A program made the position numbers and the translations under genes. Below the pieces are notes generated by a model. It did no database searches, was not told where the DNA came from, and saw only the letters and a list, made by a program, of their open reading frames with translations. From contig CAZGPW010000029.1 in assembly GCA_964527535.1 (NCBI GenBank), positions 1 to 5,926 on the forward strand: 5,926 bases of DNA, written 5' to 3'. This stretch comes from JAQIBY01 sp964527535 (GTDB lineage Bacteria > Bacteroidota > Bacteroidia > Bacteroidales > ML635J-15). Shown here in pieces: positions 1 through 5,654 of this stretch (positions within the stretch are counted from its first letter, which is position 1; every line of letters begins with the position of its first letter).

Positions 1-198
1 TGAATGAAATCAAAAAAATAAATCAAATAATGGGTGTCAAACTTGCAGCATGATTAACGACAACATGTTGGTAAGTTTTGATTTTTAAGCGCCTAAAACT
101 ATTCGAAAATTGAGATATATAGGCTTTTGCAAGGAGTCGATAATAAAATATTTATTCCACGGTGTGACATCATCTTATGATATAAAATAGGTATAACA

Positions 199-229
199 TT
201 GAGTATTCATAAATAAAATTTTACATTTG
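199..229 (+). promoter_or_regulatory. Bacteroidota-type promoter, distal to the first gene
   Basis: A TTG at 199-201 (-33 element) is followed after 20 bp by TACATTTG at 222-229, a perfect match to the Bacteroidota -7 consensus TAnnTTTG. Transcription would begin near 234-237, about 170 nt upstream of the first coding region. Either the first gene has a long structured leader or this promoter makes a separate short RNA. The call rests on motif and spacing only. Confidence 0.55.
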
Positions 230-234
230 TATGC

Positions 235-337
235 ATATAACAAATTAAGTTTTCATATTTCTCCGGCGAAGACGGAACTTGTTTTGCGAAGATGCAAACA
301 AGCTTGTAAAATGCTTGATTTCATAACTGCTTTTTTT
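235..337 (+). ncRNA. Candidate structured leader or small RNA (speculative)
   Basis: This stretch lies just after a good promoter and contains two adjacent hairpins. The first is TCCG (262-265) with CGGA (273-276). The second is CTTGTTTTGC (278-287) with GCAAACAAG (294-302), 9 pairs with one bulged T. Both loops carry the heptamer GCGAAGA (266-272 and 286-292). A competing stem CAAGC (299-303) with GCTTG (313-317) and a palindrome ACAAGCTTGT (298-307) could give an alternative fold. A run of seven T follows at 331-337, but 13 nt separate it from the last stem, so it is a poor intrinsic terminator. No known RNA family is recognised. It may simply be the 5' leader of the downstream gene. Confidence 0.2.
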
Positions 338-365
338 AAAAATAAATAATATAAAATAAGTAAAA

Positions 366-395
366 TTGACATCTATAAATTATTCACTAATTTTA
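366..395 (+). promoter_or_regulatory. Proximal promoter candidate for the secreted-protein gene
   Basis: TTG at 366-368 is followed after 19 bp by TAATTTTA at 388-395, which matches 7 of 8 positions of TAnnTTTG. The element ends 13 nt before the ATG at 409. That spacing is close to the 14-16 nt seen for the perfect -7 elements before the genes at 1518, 2530 and 4539, which is why it is listed despite the mismatch. Confidence 0.35.
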
Positions 396-408
396 AAACA
401 ATAATATT

Positions 409-1419
409 ATGAAAAAAATCACACCATTATTCTTGTGTGTCCTGTTTTTGGGGGTTTCTGTAAACTCTTACGGACAGTTTAATAAATTAAAAGACAAGGC
501 AAAAGACAAAGGGAAAGACAAACAGGAAAAAATAAAATCAGGGGATACCAACTCACAAAGTTCATCAAAACAAGACTCTGAGTCTGGTAGCTCAACATTT
601 GATTTCGATGAATTGCAGTCGCAAAAAATGGAATGGACTTCCACCTTTGAACGCCTTGAAAAACAATGGGATAAACTGACTTATGATGAGTATACTCAAA
701 AAAAAGACGAATACTCTGATTTTTACAAAAAATTCAGCAAGGCCTATAAAATCAACAATAAAAAACAACATGATGATGCTTATACCCAAAAATTGCTGAC
801 TACCATTGATGAATATTACACGGAAACCGTTCCGGATGATGTTATGGAGGCTTTGGAAAACAAAGTAAAACGAAGTTTTGATAATGAAGACTGGAGTATA
901 TATCCAACCGACCGGATTAAGGATATCGAAAATGCTGAGAAGGAAGTTACAGAATTAAAAGCTTATCTAAAAACCGATGATCCGGAATTGACAGATTTCG
1001 AAAAATCTTTGGCTGACCAAAAAGCAAAAATTAAAACTTATGTTGATGATGGTGGTCTTGAAAAACGAAATGCTGAGGTTGAAAAGCGTCAGGTTGAAAA
1101 AAGACATCTGCATGAAGCAGGCATGACAGATGAATCTGTTAATCAGGTGGTCTTTTCTGAAATTGACAAGGGAAAATACGGAACTCCTCAAAAAGTGGTT
1201 ATTACCAGCAGAAGTTGGCAAACAGAAGAAAATAATTATGGTCAGATTAAGCTAAAATTTGTTAAAGTGGATATTGCCACCAAAAAAGATGACGGAAAAT
1301 GCTATTACGTAAAAGGCTCTGTAGCTCAAAAACATCTCGGCGGTGGGAAATATGACAATAAATATTTAAATATCTATTACACAGAAGGAGAAATGAACTG
1401 TGATAATATTAACAATTAA
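409..1419 (+). CDS. Secreted lysine-rich protein of unknown function
   Basis: The protein is 336 aa and I do not recognise a family. Residues 1-22 form a clear signal peptide: MKK, a hydrophobic core, then S-Y-G. Predicted signal peptidase I cleavage before Gln23 fits the known Bacteroidota preference for glutamine at the mature N-terminus. Cys10 sits inside the hydrophobic core after Leu, so this is not a lipobox. Residues 25-44 are a Lys/Asp-rich tract with repeated KDK triplets, and 45-63 is a Ser/Gln/Asp linker. Residues 64-235 are charged and look mostly helical, with possible coiled-coil segments at about 65-120 and 170-232 (EKEVTEL, EVEKRQVEKRH). The last 85 residues change character: beta-prone strands (KVVITSRSW, IKLKFVKVDIA, CYYVKG, YLNIYYTEG) and two cysteines, C298 and C331, that could form a disulfide. 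This suggests a compact C-terminal domain carried on a helical stalk, in the periplasm or at the outer surface. The ATG has no Shine-Dalgarno but an A/T-rich leader, normal for this phylum. It appears to be a single-gene transcript. Confidence 0.85.
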   Translation: MKKITPLFLCVLFLGVSVNSYGQFNKLKDKAKDKGKDKQEKIKSGDTNSQSSSKQDSESGSSTFDFDELQSQKMEWTSTFERLEKQWDKLTYDEYTQKKDEYSDFYKKFSKAYKINNKKQHDDAYTQKLLTTIDEYYTETVPDDVMEALENKVKRSFDNEDWSIYPTDRIKDIENAEKEVTELKAYLKTDDPELTDFEKSLADQKAKIKTYVDDGGLEKRNAEVEKRQVEKRHLHEAGMTDESVNQVVFSEIDKGKYGTPQKVVITSRSWQTEENNYGQIKLKFVKVDIATKKDDGKCYYVKGSVAQKHLGGGKYDNKYLNIYYTEGEMNCDNINN

Positions 1420-1438
1420 CCTGATACATTGATTATTT

Positions 1439-1482
1439 TACCACCTGTAAACTTAAAATGATATTACGAGCAGTGGTATTTT
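1439..1482 (+). terminator. Weak possible terminator after the secreted-protein gene
   Basis: TACCAC (1439-1444) can pair with GTGGTA (1473-1478), followed by TTTTA. The loop is 28 nt and the stem only 6 bp, so it is at best a weak terminator. It also overlaps the region where the -33 element of the next promoter would sit. Confidence 0.15.
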
Positions 1483-1503
1483 ATACCTGATTTCCTACCT
1501 TTG
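1473..1503 (+). promoter_or_regulatory. Promoter of lptB
   Basis: TACCTTTG at 1496-1503 matches TAnnTTTG perfectly and ends 14 nt before the lptB ATG. The -33 position, 20 bp upstream, reads GTG (1473-1475), two of three matches to TTG. Transcription would start around 1508-1512, leaving a leader of only a few bases and no room for a Shine-Dalgarno. Confidence 0.5.
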
Positions 1504-1517
1504 AAAAAAATATTGGA

Positions 1518-2243
1518 ATGAAAATTTACACGAAAAACCTCGTAAAAAAATACGGCAAACGCACCGTCGTAAAAGGCGTATCCATAGAAGTAAAGCAGGG
1601 AGAAATCGTTGGTTTACTGGGCCCAAACGGAGCAGGTAAAACAACAACTTTTTACATGATGGTCGGGTTGGTTGTCCCAAACGAAGGAAAAGTATTTCTG
1701 GATGACAGGGATATCACAAAAGAACCCATTTACAAGCGGGCACGGCGAGGCATAGGGTATCTGGCACAAGAATCCTCTATTTTTCGTAAAATGAGCGTGG
1801 AAGACAACATCAGGGCTGTGCTGCAAATGACCAAACTCAAAAAGCCGGAACAAATTAAGCGGACAAACGATATGATAAAAGAATTCGGGCTGGAACATGT
1901 GCGTAAAAGCAAAGGTTTTCAGTTGTCCGGTGGCGAAAGGCGACGCACTGAAATTGCCCGCGCCCTGTCAATGCGGCCTTCGTTTATGCTGCTTGATGAA
2001 CCCTTTGCCGGCGTTGACCCCATTGCCGTTGAAGACATCCAAAACATCGTTTGCCGCCTTCAGGAGAAAAACATCGGCATCCTCATCACCGACCATAATG
2101 TGCATGAAACATTATCCATTACCAACAGGGCTTACCTCCTGTTTGAAGGTGATATCCTGAAATCAGGCACTTCTGAAGAATTATCCAAAGACGAACAAGT
2201 GAGGAAATTATACCTTGGTGAAAATTTCCAACTTAGAAATTGA
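1518..2243 (+). CDS. lptB: LPS export ABC transporter ATP-binding protein LptB
   Basis: LptB is the cytoplasmic ATPase that works with the permeases LptF and LptG to extract lipopolysaccharide from the inner membrane and push it along the Lpt bridge to the outer membrane. The 241-aa length equals that of E. coli LptB. All ABC ATPase motifs are intact: Walker A GPNGAGKTT (35-43, Lys41), Q-loop YLAQESSIF (81-89, Gln84), signature LSGGE (136-140), Walker B FMLLDEP (156-162, catalytic Glu161), D-loop AGVDP (164-168) and switch His193 in ITDHNVHETL. The LptB-specific run FRKMSVEDNI after the Q-loop and the C-terminal KLYLGENF separate it from the closely related LivF/LivG amino-acid transporter ATPases. 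The start is set by a perfect -7 element 14 nt upstream. No other lpt gene is in the window, which is common since lptFG are often unlinked. It appears to be transcribed alone: the gap to the next gene is 286 bp and holds a new promoter. Confidence 0.96.
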   Translation: MKIYTKNLVKKYGKRTVVKGVSIEVKQGEIVGLLGPNGAGKTTTFYMMVGLVVPNEGKVFLDDRDITKEPIYKRARRGIGYLAQESSIFRKMSVEDNIRAVLQMTKLKKPEQIKRTNDMIKEFGLEHVRKSKGFQLSGGERRRTEIARALSMRPSFMLLDEPFAGVDPIAVEDIQNIVCRLQEKNIGILITDHNVHETLSITNRAYLLFEGDILKSGTSEELSKDEQVRKLYLGENFQLRN

Positions 2244-2311
2244 TTGAAGGTTAATTAGTGGCTGTCAATACAGTCGTAAAAGTTTGTAGCTATTCATGAA
2301 TCTGTTCAGAA

Positions 2312-2400
2312 CGTCGGAAGGCAAAGACCGAAGACGGAAGACGGAAGACGGGAGTTGTGAATACTTCTTCCGACTCCGGACTTCGGACTCCGGACTTCGG
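2312..2400. repeat. Degenerate heptamer repeat cluster in two opposed arms
   Basis: The left arm is four consecutive 7-mers: GACCGAA (2326-2332), GACGGAA (2333-2339), GACGGAA (2340-2346) and GACGGGA (2347-2353), with a looser upstream copy around 2312-2319 (CGTCGGAA). After about 18 bp of unrelated sequence the right arm is four 7-mers of pyrimidine-rich character: GACTCCG (2372-2378), GACTTCG (2379-2385), GACTCCG (2386-2392) and GACTTCG (2393-2399). The arms are roughly complementary (CCGAAG 2328-2333 with CTTCGG 2395-2400), but the inner part pairs poorly, so a perfect long hairpin is not supported. The right arm can also fold on itself (CCGGA/TCCGG). Heptad clusters of this GACGGAA/CTTCCGA type are, to my knowledge, common in intergenic DNA of Bacteroidota. 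Their function is not known to me. Confidence 0.8.
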
Positions 2401-2481
2401 TATATTCAGTTCTAATTATTCAATTATAGATAAATATTCGACTTTATAGACAAGCACTAATTAATATATGCACACCCTGGG

Positions 2482-2513
2482 TTTTTACTATTCCTGTATT
2501 AATACTACATTTG
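2482..2513 (+). promoter_or_regulatory. Promoter of the permease-PrsW operon
   Basis: TACATTTG at 2506-2513 is a perfect TAnnTTTG element ending 16 nt before the permease ATG. The expected -33 region (2482-2486) reads TTTTT rather than TTTG. An AGGA at 2524-2527, 2 nt before the ATG, is too close to act as a good Shine-Dalgarno. Confidence 0.5.
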
Positions 2514-2529
2514 TCTTTTTGTCAGGATA

Positions 2530-3774
2530 ATGAATACCGAACTCTACATTGCCCGCAGGCTGCTTAAAAGCAAAAAGAACAAGCAAAACTATAGCCGCCC
2601 TATTGTTAATATTGCGGTGGCCGGAATTGCACTTGGCTTGATTGTCATGACCATTGCTGTTTCTGTATTAACAGGATTTAAACAGGAAATACGAGACAAA
2701 GTCAGTGGATTCGGATCACATTTACAAGTAGTCAATTACGACAACAGCAGTTCCTATGAAACCAAACCCATAACAGAAAACCAGGAATGGCTGGATGAGG
2801 TATCCCAACTGGAGCATGTTACACACATTCAACGATACATAACTAAAGCCGGCATCATTAAAACCGAAGCATACCTTGAGGGGGTGATGCTCAAAGGGGT
2901 GGATGCCGATTTTGACTGGTCGTTTTTCAAAAAATACCTTATTGATGGTGATATTCCGGAAATCACTGACAGCGTCAAATCAAATGATGTGCTTATATCT
3001 GAAAATCTTGCCCGGCGCTTAAAACTAAACACAGGCGATGACCTCCGAATGTATTTCATTCAGGACCCACCACGCATGCGAAAATTCACCATATCTGGCA
3101 TTTATGACACCGAACTGGAAGAACTGGACAAAATATACATTTTTGTGGACATTAAACACCTGCGTAAACTCAACAACTGGGAAGATGATCATATAAGTGG
3201 GTTCGAAATACTCATTGATGATTTTGATTACCTGTTTGAAACTGACATGGCAGTAACACGTATTGTCGGAAACAATTATTCGCCGGATCTGGAAAGCTTG
3301 CGGGTGAAAAACATAACTTCGCAGTATCCGCAGATATTCGACTGGCTGAATCTACAAGACACCAACATGTGGGTAATCCTGATATTGATGGTGGTGGTGG
3401 CCGGTTTTAATATGGTCAGTGGTTTGCTTATCATCATCCTGGAACGTACCAACATGATTGGCATTCTGAAAAGCATGGGAACCACAAATTTCAGCATCCG
3501 GAAAGTTTTTTTGTATCATGCAGGGTTCCTGATATCCAGAGGTTTGTTATGGGGCAACCTGCTAGGCATAGGCCTTTGCCTGTTGCAACAACATTTTGGA
3601 ATCATCAAACTTGATCCGGGGTCTTATTATGTGTCCATGGTTCCCATCAACCTGAATCTGTTGCACCTTGTGATTCTGAACGCCGCAACCATGCTGGTAA
3701 CCATTTTAATGCTGATATTGCCATCGATGCTTGTAACCAGGATCAGCCCCTCTGAAGCCATAAAATTTCAGTAA
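2530..3774 (+). CDS. LolC/LolE-family ABC transporter permease
   Basis: A 414-aa inner-membrane permease of the LolC/LolE (FtsX/MacB-type) family. Members with LolD release mature lipoproteins from the inner membrane towards the outer membrane. Architecture matches the family: a cytoplasmic N-terminal amphipathic stretch (IARRLLKSKK), TM1 at about 27-49, a large periplasmic domain at about 50-275 (MacB-like core, including LKGVDADFDW and ISENLARRLKLNTGD), TM2 at about 279-304, the ERTNMIGILKSMG coupling segment (305-317), TM3 at about 326-352, TM4 at about 376-402 and the short tail ISPSEAIKFQ. The phrase NMWVILILMVVVAGFNMVSGLLIII with ILKSMG is the best LolC/E hallmark. Only one such permease is here and no LolD ATPase is adjacent, so it may act as a homodimer or with partners encoded elsewhere. 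I cannot tell LolC from LolE, so no symbol is given. The PrsW gene begins 2 bp after its stop, implying cotranscription and probably coupled translation. Confidence 0.88.
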   Translation: MNTELYIARRLLKSKKNKQNYSRPIVNIAVAGIALGLIVMTIAVSVLTGFKQEIRDKVSGFGSHLQVVNYDNSSSYETKPITENQEWLDEVSQLEHVTHIQRYITKAGIIKTEAYLEGVMLKGVDADFDWSFFKKYLIDGDIPEITDSVKSNDVLISENLARRLKLNTGDDLRMYFIQDPPRMRKFTISGIYDTELEELDKIYIFVDIKHLRKLNNWEDDHISGFEILIDDFDYLFETDMAVTRIVGNNYSPDLESLRVKNITSQYPQIFDWLNLQDTNMWVILILMVVVAGFNMVSGLLIIILERTNMIGILKSMGTTNFSIRKVFLYHAGFLISRGLLWGNLLGIGLCLLQQHFGIIKLDPGSYYVSMVPINLNLLHLVILNAATMLVTILMLILPSMLVTRISPSEAIKFQ

Positions 3775-3776
3775 CC

Positions 3777-4475
3777 ATGACCAGACTTGTTGCCATAGCC
3801 ACTGTTCCGGTTATTTTGATACTTTTTTATGTTTATTACCGTGATAAATACAAAAAAGGACCATTGTGGATGCTCTTGTTAAGTTTGGCTGGTGGTGCTG
3901 TCATTGTACCTGCTGTTATTTGGTGGGAACAAGCCATGTTAGGTTTTTCTGAATATTATTACAGTTTTCAGTGGCAACATGGGTTTATCATTTCTTTTTT
4001 GGTGGCCGGATTGTGTGAAGAGAGCATGAAAATGCTTGCTTTCATGCTTTTGATCTGGCGCCGGTCTTATTTTATGGAAAAGTTCGATGCCATTCTATAT
4101 GCTGTGTACATTTCCCTGGGATTTGCCCTGGTCGAAAACATCATGTATGTGCTCGACGGTGGAACCCAAACAGGACTTACGCGCGCACTTACGGCGGTAC
4201 CTGCACATGCTATTTTTGGTGTTGCTATGGGATTTTATCTGGGCAGGGCTAAATTTTCAAGCCGCAAACGCATATTAAAAATTTTTTATGCCTGGTTTGT
4301 GCCCATTGTGCTTCATGGTACATATAATTATATTATCATGTCGGATATGCCTTATTTGCTTTTTACTTTTGTCCTGTATGTTATTTTATTGTACCTGTTG
4401 GGATTTAGAAAACTAAAAACCATAAGCAATGCATCTGTGTTCAGGCCGAAAAGAAAAAAAATCAGTGATTATTAA
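3777..4475 (+). CDS. PrsW-family intramembrane metalloprotease
   Basis: A 232-aa polytopic membrane protein with the conserved motifs of the PrsW family (CPBP-like superfamily). These are EExxK at 81-85 (CEESMK), D104 followed by ILYAVYISLGFALVEN (Glu120, Asn121), H144 in VPAHAIFGVAMGFYLG, and H180 in VPIVLHGTYNYI. The Glu pair and late His correspond to the residues needed for activity in Bacillus subtilis PrsW, which makes the first cut in the anti-sigma factor RsiW. About seven or eight hydrophobic segments are visible, starting at about 4-21 and 30-50. The C-terminus (210-232) is a basic tail (RPKRKK). No sigma or anti-sigma gene is nearby, so the substrate is unknown and an RsiW-like role should not be assumed. 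The ATG lies 2 bp after the permease stop with no Shine-Dalgarno and no promoter element of its own, so it depends on the permease transcript. Confidence 0.9.
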   Translation: MTRLVAIATVPVILILFYVYYRDKYKKGPLWMLLLSLAGGAVIVPAVIWWEQAMLGFSEYYYSFQWQHGFIISFLVAGLCEESMKMLAFMLLIWRRSYFMEKFDAILYAVYISLGFALVENIMYVLDGGTQTGLTRALTAVPAHAIFGVAMGFYLGRAKFSSRKRILKIFYAWFVPIVLHGTYNYIIMSDMPYLLFTFVLYVILLYLLGFRKLKTISNASVFRPKRKKISDY

Positions 4476-4506
4476 ACATCTTTGCAATGTATTCTCCCTT
4501 TTTTTC
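4453..4506 (+). terminator. Possible A/T-type terminator after the PrsW gene
   Basis: G plus seven A (4453-4460) near the end of the PrsW gene can pair with seven T plus C (4499-4506), and the T-run could act as the U-tract. The loop is 38 nt and there are almost no G-C pairs. A smaller ACAT/ATGT stem (4476-4479 and 4487-4490) lies inside it. It would separate the permease-PrsW transcript from the next gene, which has its own -7 element, but the structure is weak. Confidence 0.2.
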
Positions 4507-4516
4507 ACGGCTTTTC

Positions 4517-4524
4517 TAAATTTG
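4517..4524 (+). promoter_or_regulatory. -7 promoter element of the DUF454 gene
   Basis: TAAATTTG matches TAnnTTTG perfectly and ends 14 nt before the ATG at 4539, the same geometry as for lptB. No TTG is seen at the -33 distance (the bases near 4494 are CTC), so strength is uncertain. Its position inside the longer reading frame that begins at 4482 argues that the true start is 4539. Confidence 0.4.
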
Positions 4525-4538
4525 TGCTTTTTATTGTT

Positions 4539-4946
4539 ATGAGTATCATCACAAAAACCATATTGATTTTACTGGGAAGCATTGCTTTGTTTCTGGGTGC
4601 TTTGGGGATTTTTGTTCCCGGTTTACCCACAACGCCCTTCCTTTTACTTAGTGCAGGTTTATATGTTCGCAGCTCCGAAAAATTGTACAATAAACTGATC
4701 GGCAACAGAATTTTCGGCCCGTACATCACTGGTTTTCAGAAACACAAATGCATGCCTTTGAGAACTAAAATTTATTCCATCCTGTTGATGTGGGTAATGA
4801 TCACATTGTCCTGCTCTCTTTTTATAAAAAATACCTTGACGATGTTCATTGTCCTGGCACTCGGAATAATCGGTACCGCTGTGATGGGCTTTGTTATTAA
4901 AACATGCCAAAAGAAAGATCAAAAAATCAGCAGCGATAAATATTGA
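4539..4946 (+). CDS. DUF454 (YbaN-type) small inner-membrane protein
   Basis: A 135-aa membrane protein with the DUF454 hallmark: hydrophobic helix ILLGSIALFLGALGIFVPGL (10-29), then LPTTPFLLLSAGLYVRSSEKLYNKL (29-53), FGPYITGF (59-66) and a basic LRTK segment (74-77). Two further membrane helices follow at about 78-96 and 101-121, then a polar lysine-rich tail. The family's molecular function is not established. The frame is open from an ATG at 4482, which would add 19 residues. I prefer 4539 because family members begin just before the first helix, because the perfect -7 element at 4517-4524 would otherwise lie inside the gene, and because the extra residues look unlike the family. The 63 bp between PrsW and this start suggests a separate or only partly linked transcription unit. 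Confidence 0.85.
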   Translation: MSIITKTILILLGSIALFLGALGIFVPGLPTTPFLLLSAGLYVRSSEKLYNKLIGNRIFGPYITGFQKHKCMPLRTKIYSILLMWVMITLSCSLFIKNTLTMFIVLALGIIGTAVMGFVIKTCQKKDQKISSDKY

Positions 4947-4955
4947 TTTTTTTGA
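4919..4955 (+). terminator. A/T-rich hairpin over the stop codon of the DUF454 gene
   Basis: TCAAAAAATCA (4919-4929) pairs with TGATTTTTTTGA (4944-4955), 11 pairs with one extra T and a 14-nt loop. The right arm contains the TGA stop codon and a run of seven T. This may serve as terminator for the DUF454 gene, although the stem is almost all A-T. Confidence 0.35.
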
Positions 4956-5090
4956 ACGAAGCTTCTATTATTATTACTTTTTTTCTTTCCACCATGATTG
5001 ATGTGAAAATATTTTTGTTATTCTAATACATATTACAACATCTGCAGCCTCCATATTATTACACGCTTCCGAAAGTTGTTGGTGATAAAG

Positions 5091-5121
5091 TTGTGTATTT
5101 TAAAAAAAAATATTAAATTTG
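5091..5121 (+). promoter_or_regulatory. Promoter of the zinc-ribbon protein gene
   Basis: TTG at 5091-5093, 20 bp spacer, then TAAATTTG at 5114-5121, a perfect TAnnTTTG. With the promoter at 199-229 this is the best match in the window. The start site would be near 5127, giving a leader of about 100 nt, much longer than for the other genes. The leader can form a 7-bp A/T stem (5134-5140 with 5148-5154) with loop CGAGGGA, and a small TATC/GATA stem at 5192-5204. Confidence 0.55.
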
Positions 5122-5214
5122 TTACAATACTTTAAAAATACGAGGGATATTTTTCGGGCAATCCATGGGAAAAAATAATAATGAGCACTAATATCTAACA
5201 GATAACTAAAAAAC

Positions 5215-5220
5215 AGGAGG
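5215..5220 (+). promoter_or_regulatory. Strong Shine-Dalgarno site, unusual for this genome
   Basis: AGGAGG ends 6 nt before the ATG at 5227 and 9 nt before a second in-frame ATG at 5230. No other gene in the window has a recognisable Shine-Dalgarno at proper spacing. Either ATG could be used. The difference is one residue, and Bacteroidota zinc-ribbon proteins of this look might begin MYDF. Confidence 0.75.
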
Positions 5221-5226
5221 TATATT

Positions 5227-5625
5227 ATGATGTATGATTTTAAATGTCCACACTGCGGAGCTTTTCTGAATGTAAATGATAATATCATTTTCACTGTGGA
5301 AAAATCCGGCGGAACCAAAGGCCTGGTATTACTAAATGCAGAACCTGGAAACTACGAGGCCAGCTACCACCCGGAGTTTGCTCCTGAAGAAGGTGATAAG
5401 TTTTTATTCAAGTGTCCTGTCTGCCATGCAGATCTCACCTCAGATAAATCTGAGAACCTTGTAAAAGTTCTTATGGTAGATGAAAAAGGACAGGATTATG
5501 AAATTCACTTTTCAAAAATTAAAGGAGAAAAGTGTACGTACAAAATCATGGGAGAAACTGTAGAAGCCTTTGGAAAAGACAAGCAAAAGCACATCGATTT
5601 TTTTAATCTAAGCAAGTTAACCTAA
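5227..5625 (+). CDS. Small protein with two CxxC knuckles (zinc-ribbon type), function unknown
   Basis: A 132-aa soluble protein with no signal peptide or membrane segment. Two cysteine pairs, CPHC (7-10) and CPVC (63-66), each followed by a short GAFL or HADL turn, together look like a four-cysteine zinc-binding ribbon split by a 52-residue insertion rich in beta-prone and acidic residues. A further Cys103 lies in GEKCTYKI. The C-terminal half (79-115, VKVLMVDEKGQDYEIHF then CTYKIMGETVEAFG) looks like a beta-rich small domain, ending in a charged tail. I do not recognise a named family. Zinc binding is inferred from the motif alone. It has its own strong promoter, a leader of about 100 nt and the only strong ribosome binding site here, so it may be well expressed. 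Its stop codon lies 11 bp before the tandem repeat array, whose first hairpin could act on its mRNA 3' end. Confidence 0.85.
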   Translation: MMYDFKCPHCGAFLNVNDNIIFTVEKSGGTKGLVLLNAEPGNYEASYHPEFAPEEGDKFLFKCPVCHADLTSDKSENLVKVLMVDEKGQDYEIHFSKIKGEKCTYKIMGETVEAFGKDKQKHIDFFNLSKLT

Positions 5626-5635
5626 ATTGCTTCCC

Positions 5636-5654
5636 CCCGACCATGAAGGTCGGG
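5636..5654 (+). terminator. First array hairpin, possible 3' end structure
   Basis: CCCGACC (5636-5642) pairs perfectly with GGTCGGG (5648-5654) around the loop ATGAA, 11 nt after the zinc-ribbon stop. It is the most stable short stem in the window. No T-run follows, so it is not a classical intrinsic terminator. It may stabilise the mRNA 3' end, as repetitive palindromes are known to do in other bacteria. A further outer pairing TTAACC (5617-5622, overlapping the last codons) with GGTTAA (5662-5667) is possible. Confidence 0.3.

Larger units (their letters stand above)
2244..2529. other. Non-coding gap between lptB and the permease gene
   Basis: No credible coding region is present on either strand. 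The gap contains the degenerate 7-bp repeat cluster (2326-2400) and the promoter of the downstream permease operon (2506-2513). A small stem CTGT/ACAG (2263-2274) is the only hairpin near the end of lptB and is too short to call a terminator. Confidence 0.7.

Noticed and set aside
3..53. Tail of an upstream coding region (short open frame ending in TGA at 51-53)
   Set aside because: Only 16 codons are visible, with low-complexity A-rich sequence and no recognisable protein; any upstream gene end cannot be supported.
409..474. Lipoprotein signal (Cys10) in the secreted protein
   Set aside because: The residue before Cys10 is Leu and the cysteine lies in the middle of the hydrophobic core, so no lipobox is formed; signal peptidase I cleavage before Gln23 fits better.
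1897..2160. 87-codon + strand frame inside lptB and several minus-strand frames across the genes
   Set aside because: They overlap strongly supported genes in other frames, are compositionally odd and resemble no protein.
2312..2400. Perfect long hairpin terminator
   Set aside because: When the two arms are aligned base by base, only the outer CCGAAG/CTTCGG pairs cleanly and most heptads mismatch; no T-run follows.
4482..4538. N-terminal extension of the DUF454 protein
   Set aside because: The frame is open, but a perfect -7 promoter element lies inside it and the family normally starts at about residue 20 of this frame.
5165..5191. Upstream mini-ORF (8 codons) in the zinc-ribbon leader
   Set aside because: It has no ribosome binding site and is A-rich low-complexity sequence; nothing indicates translation.
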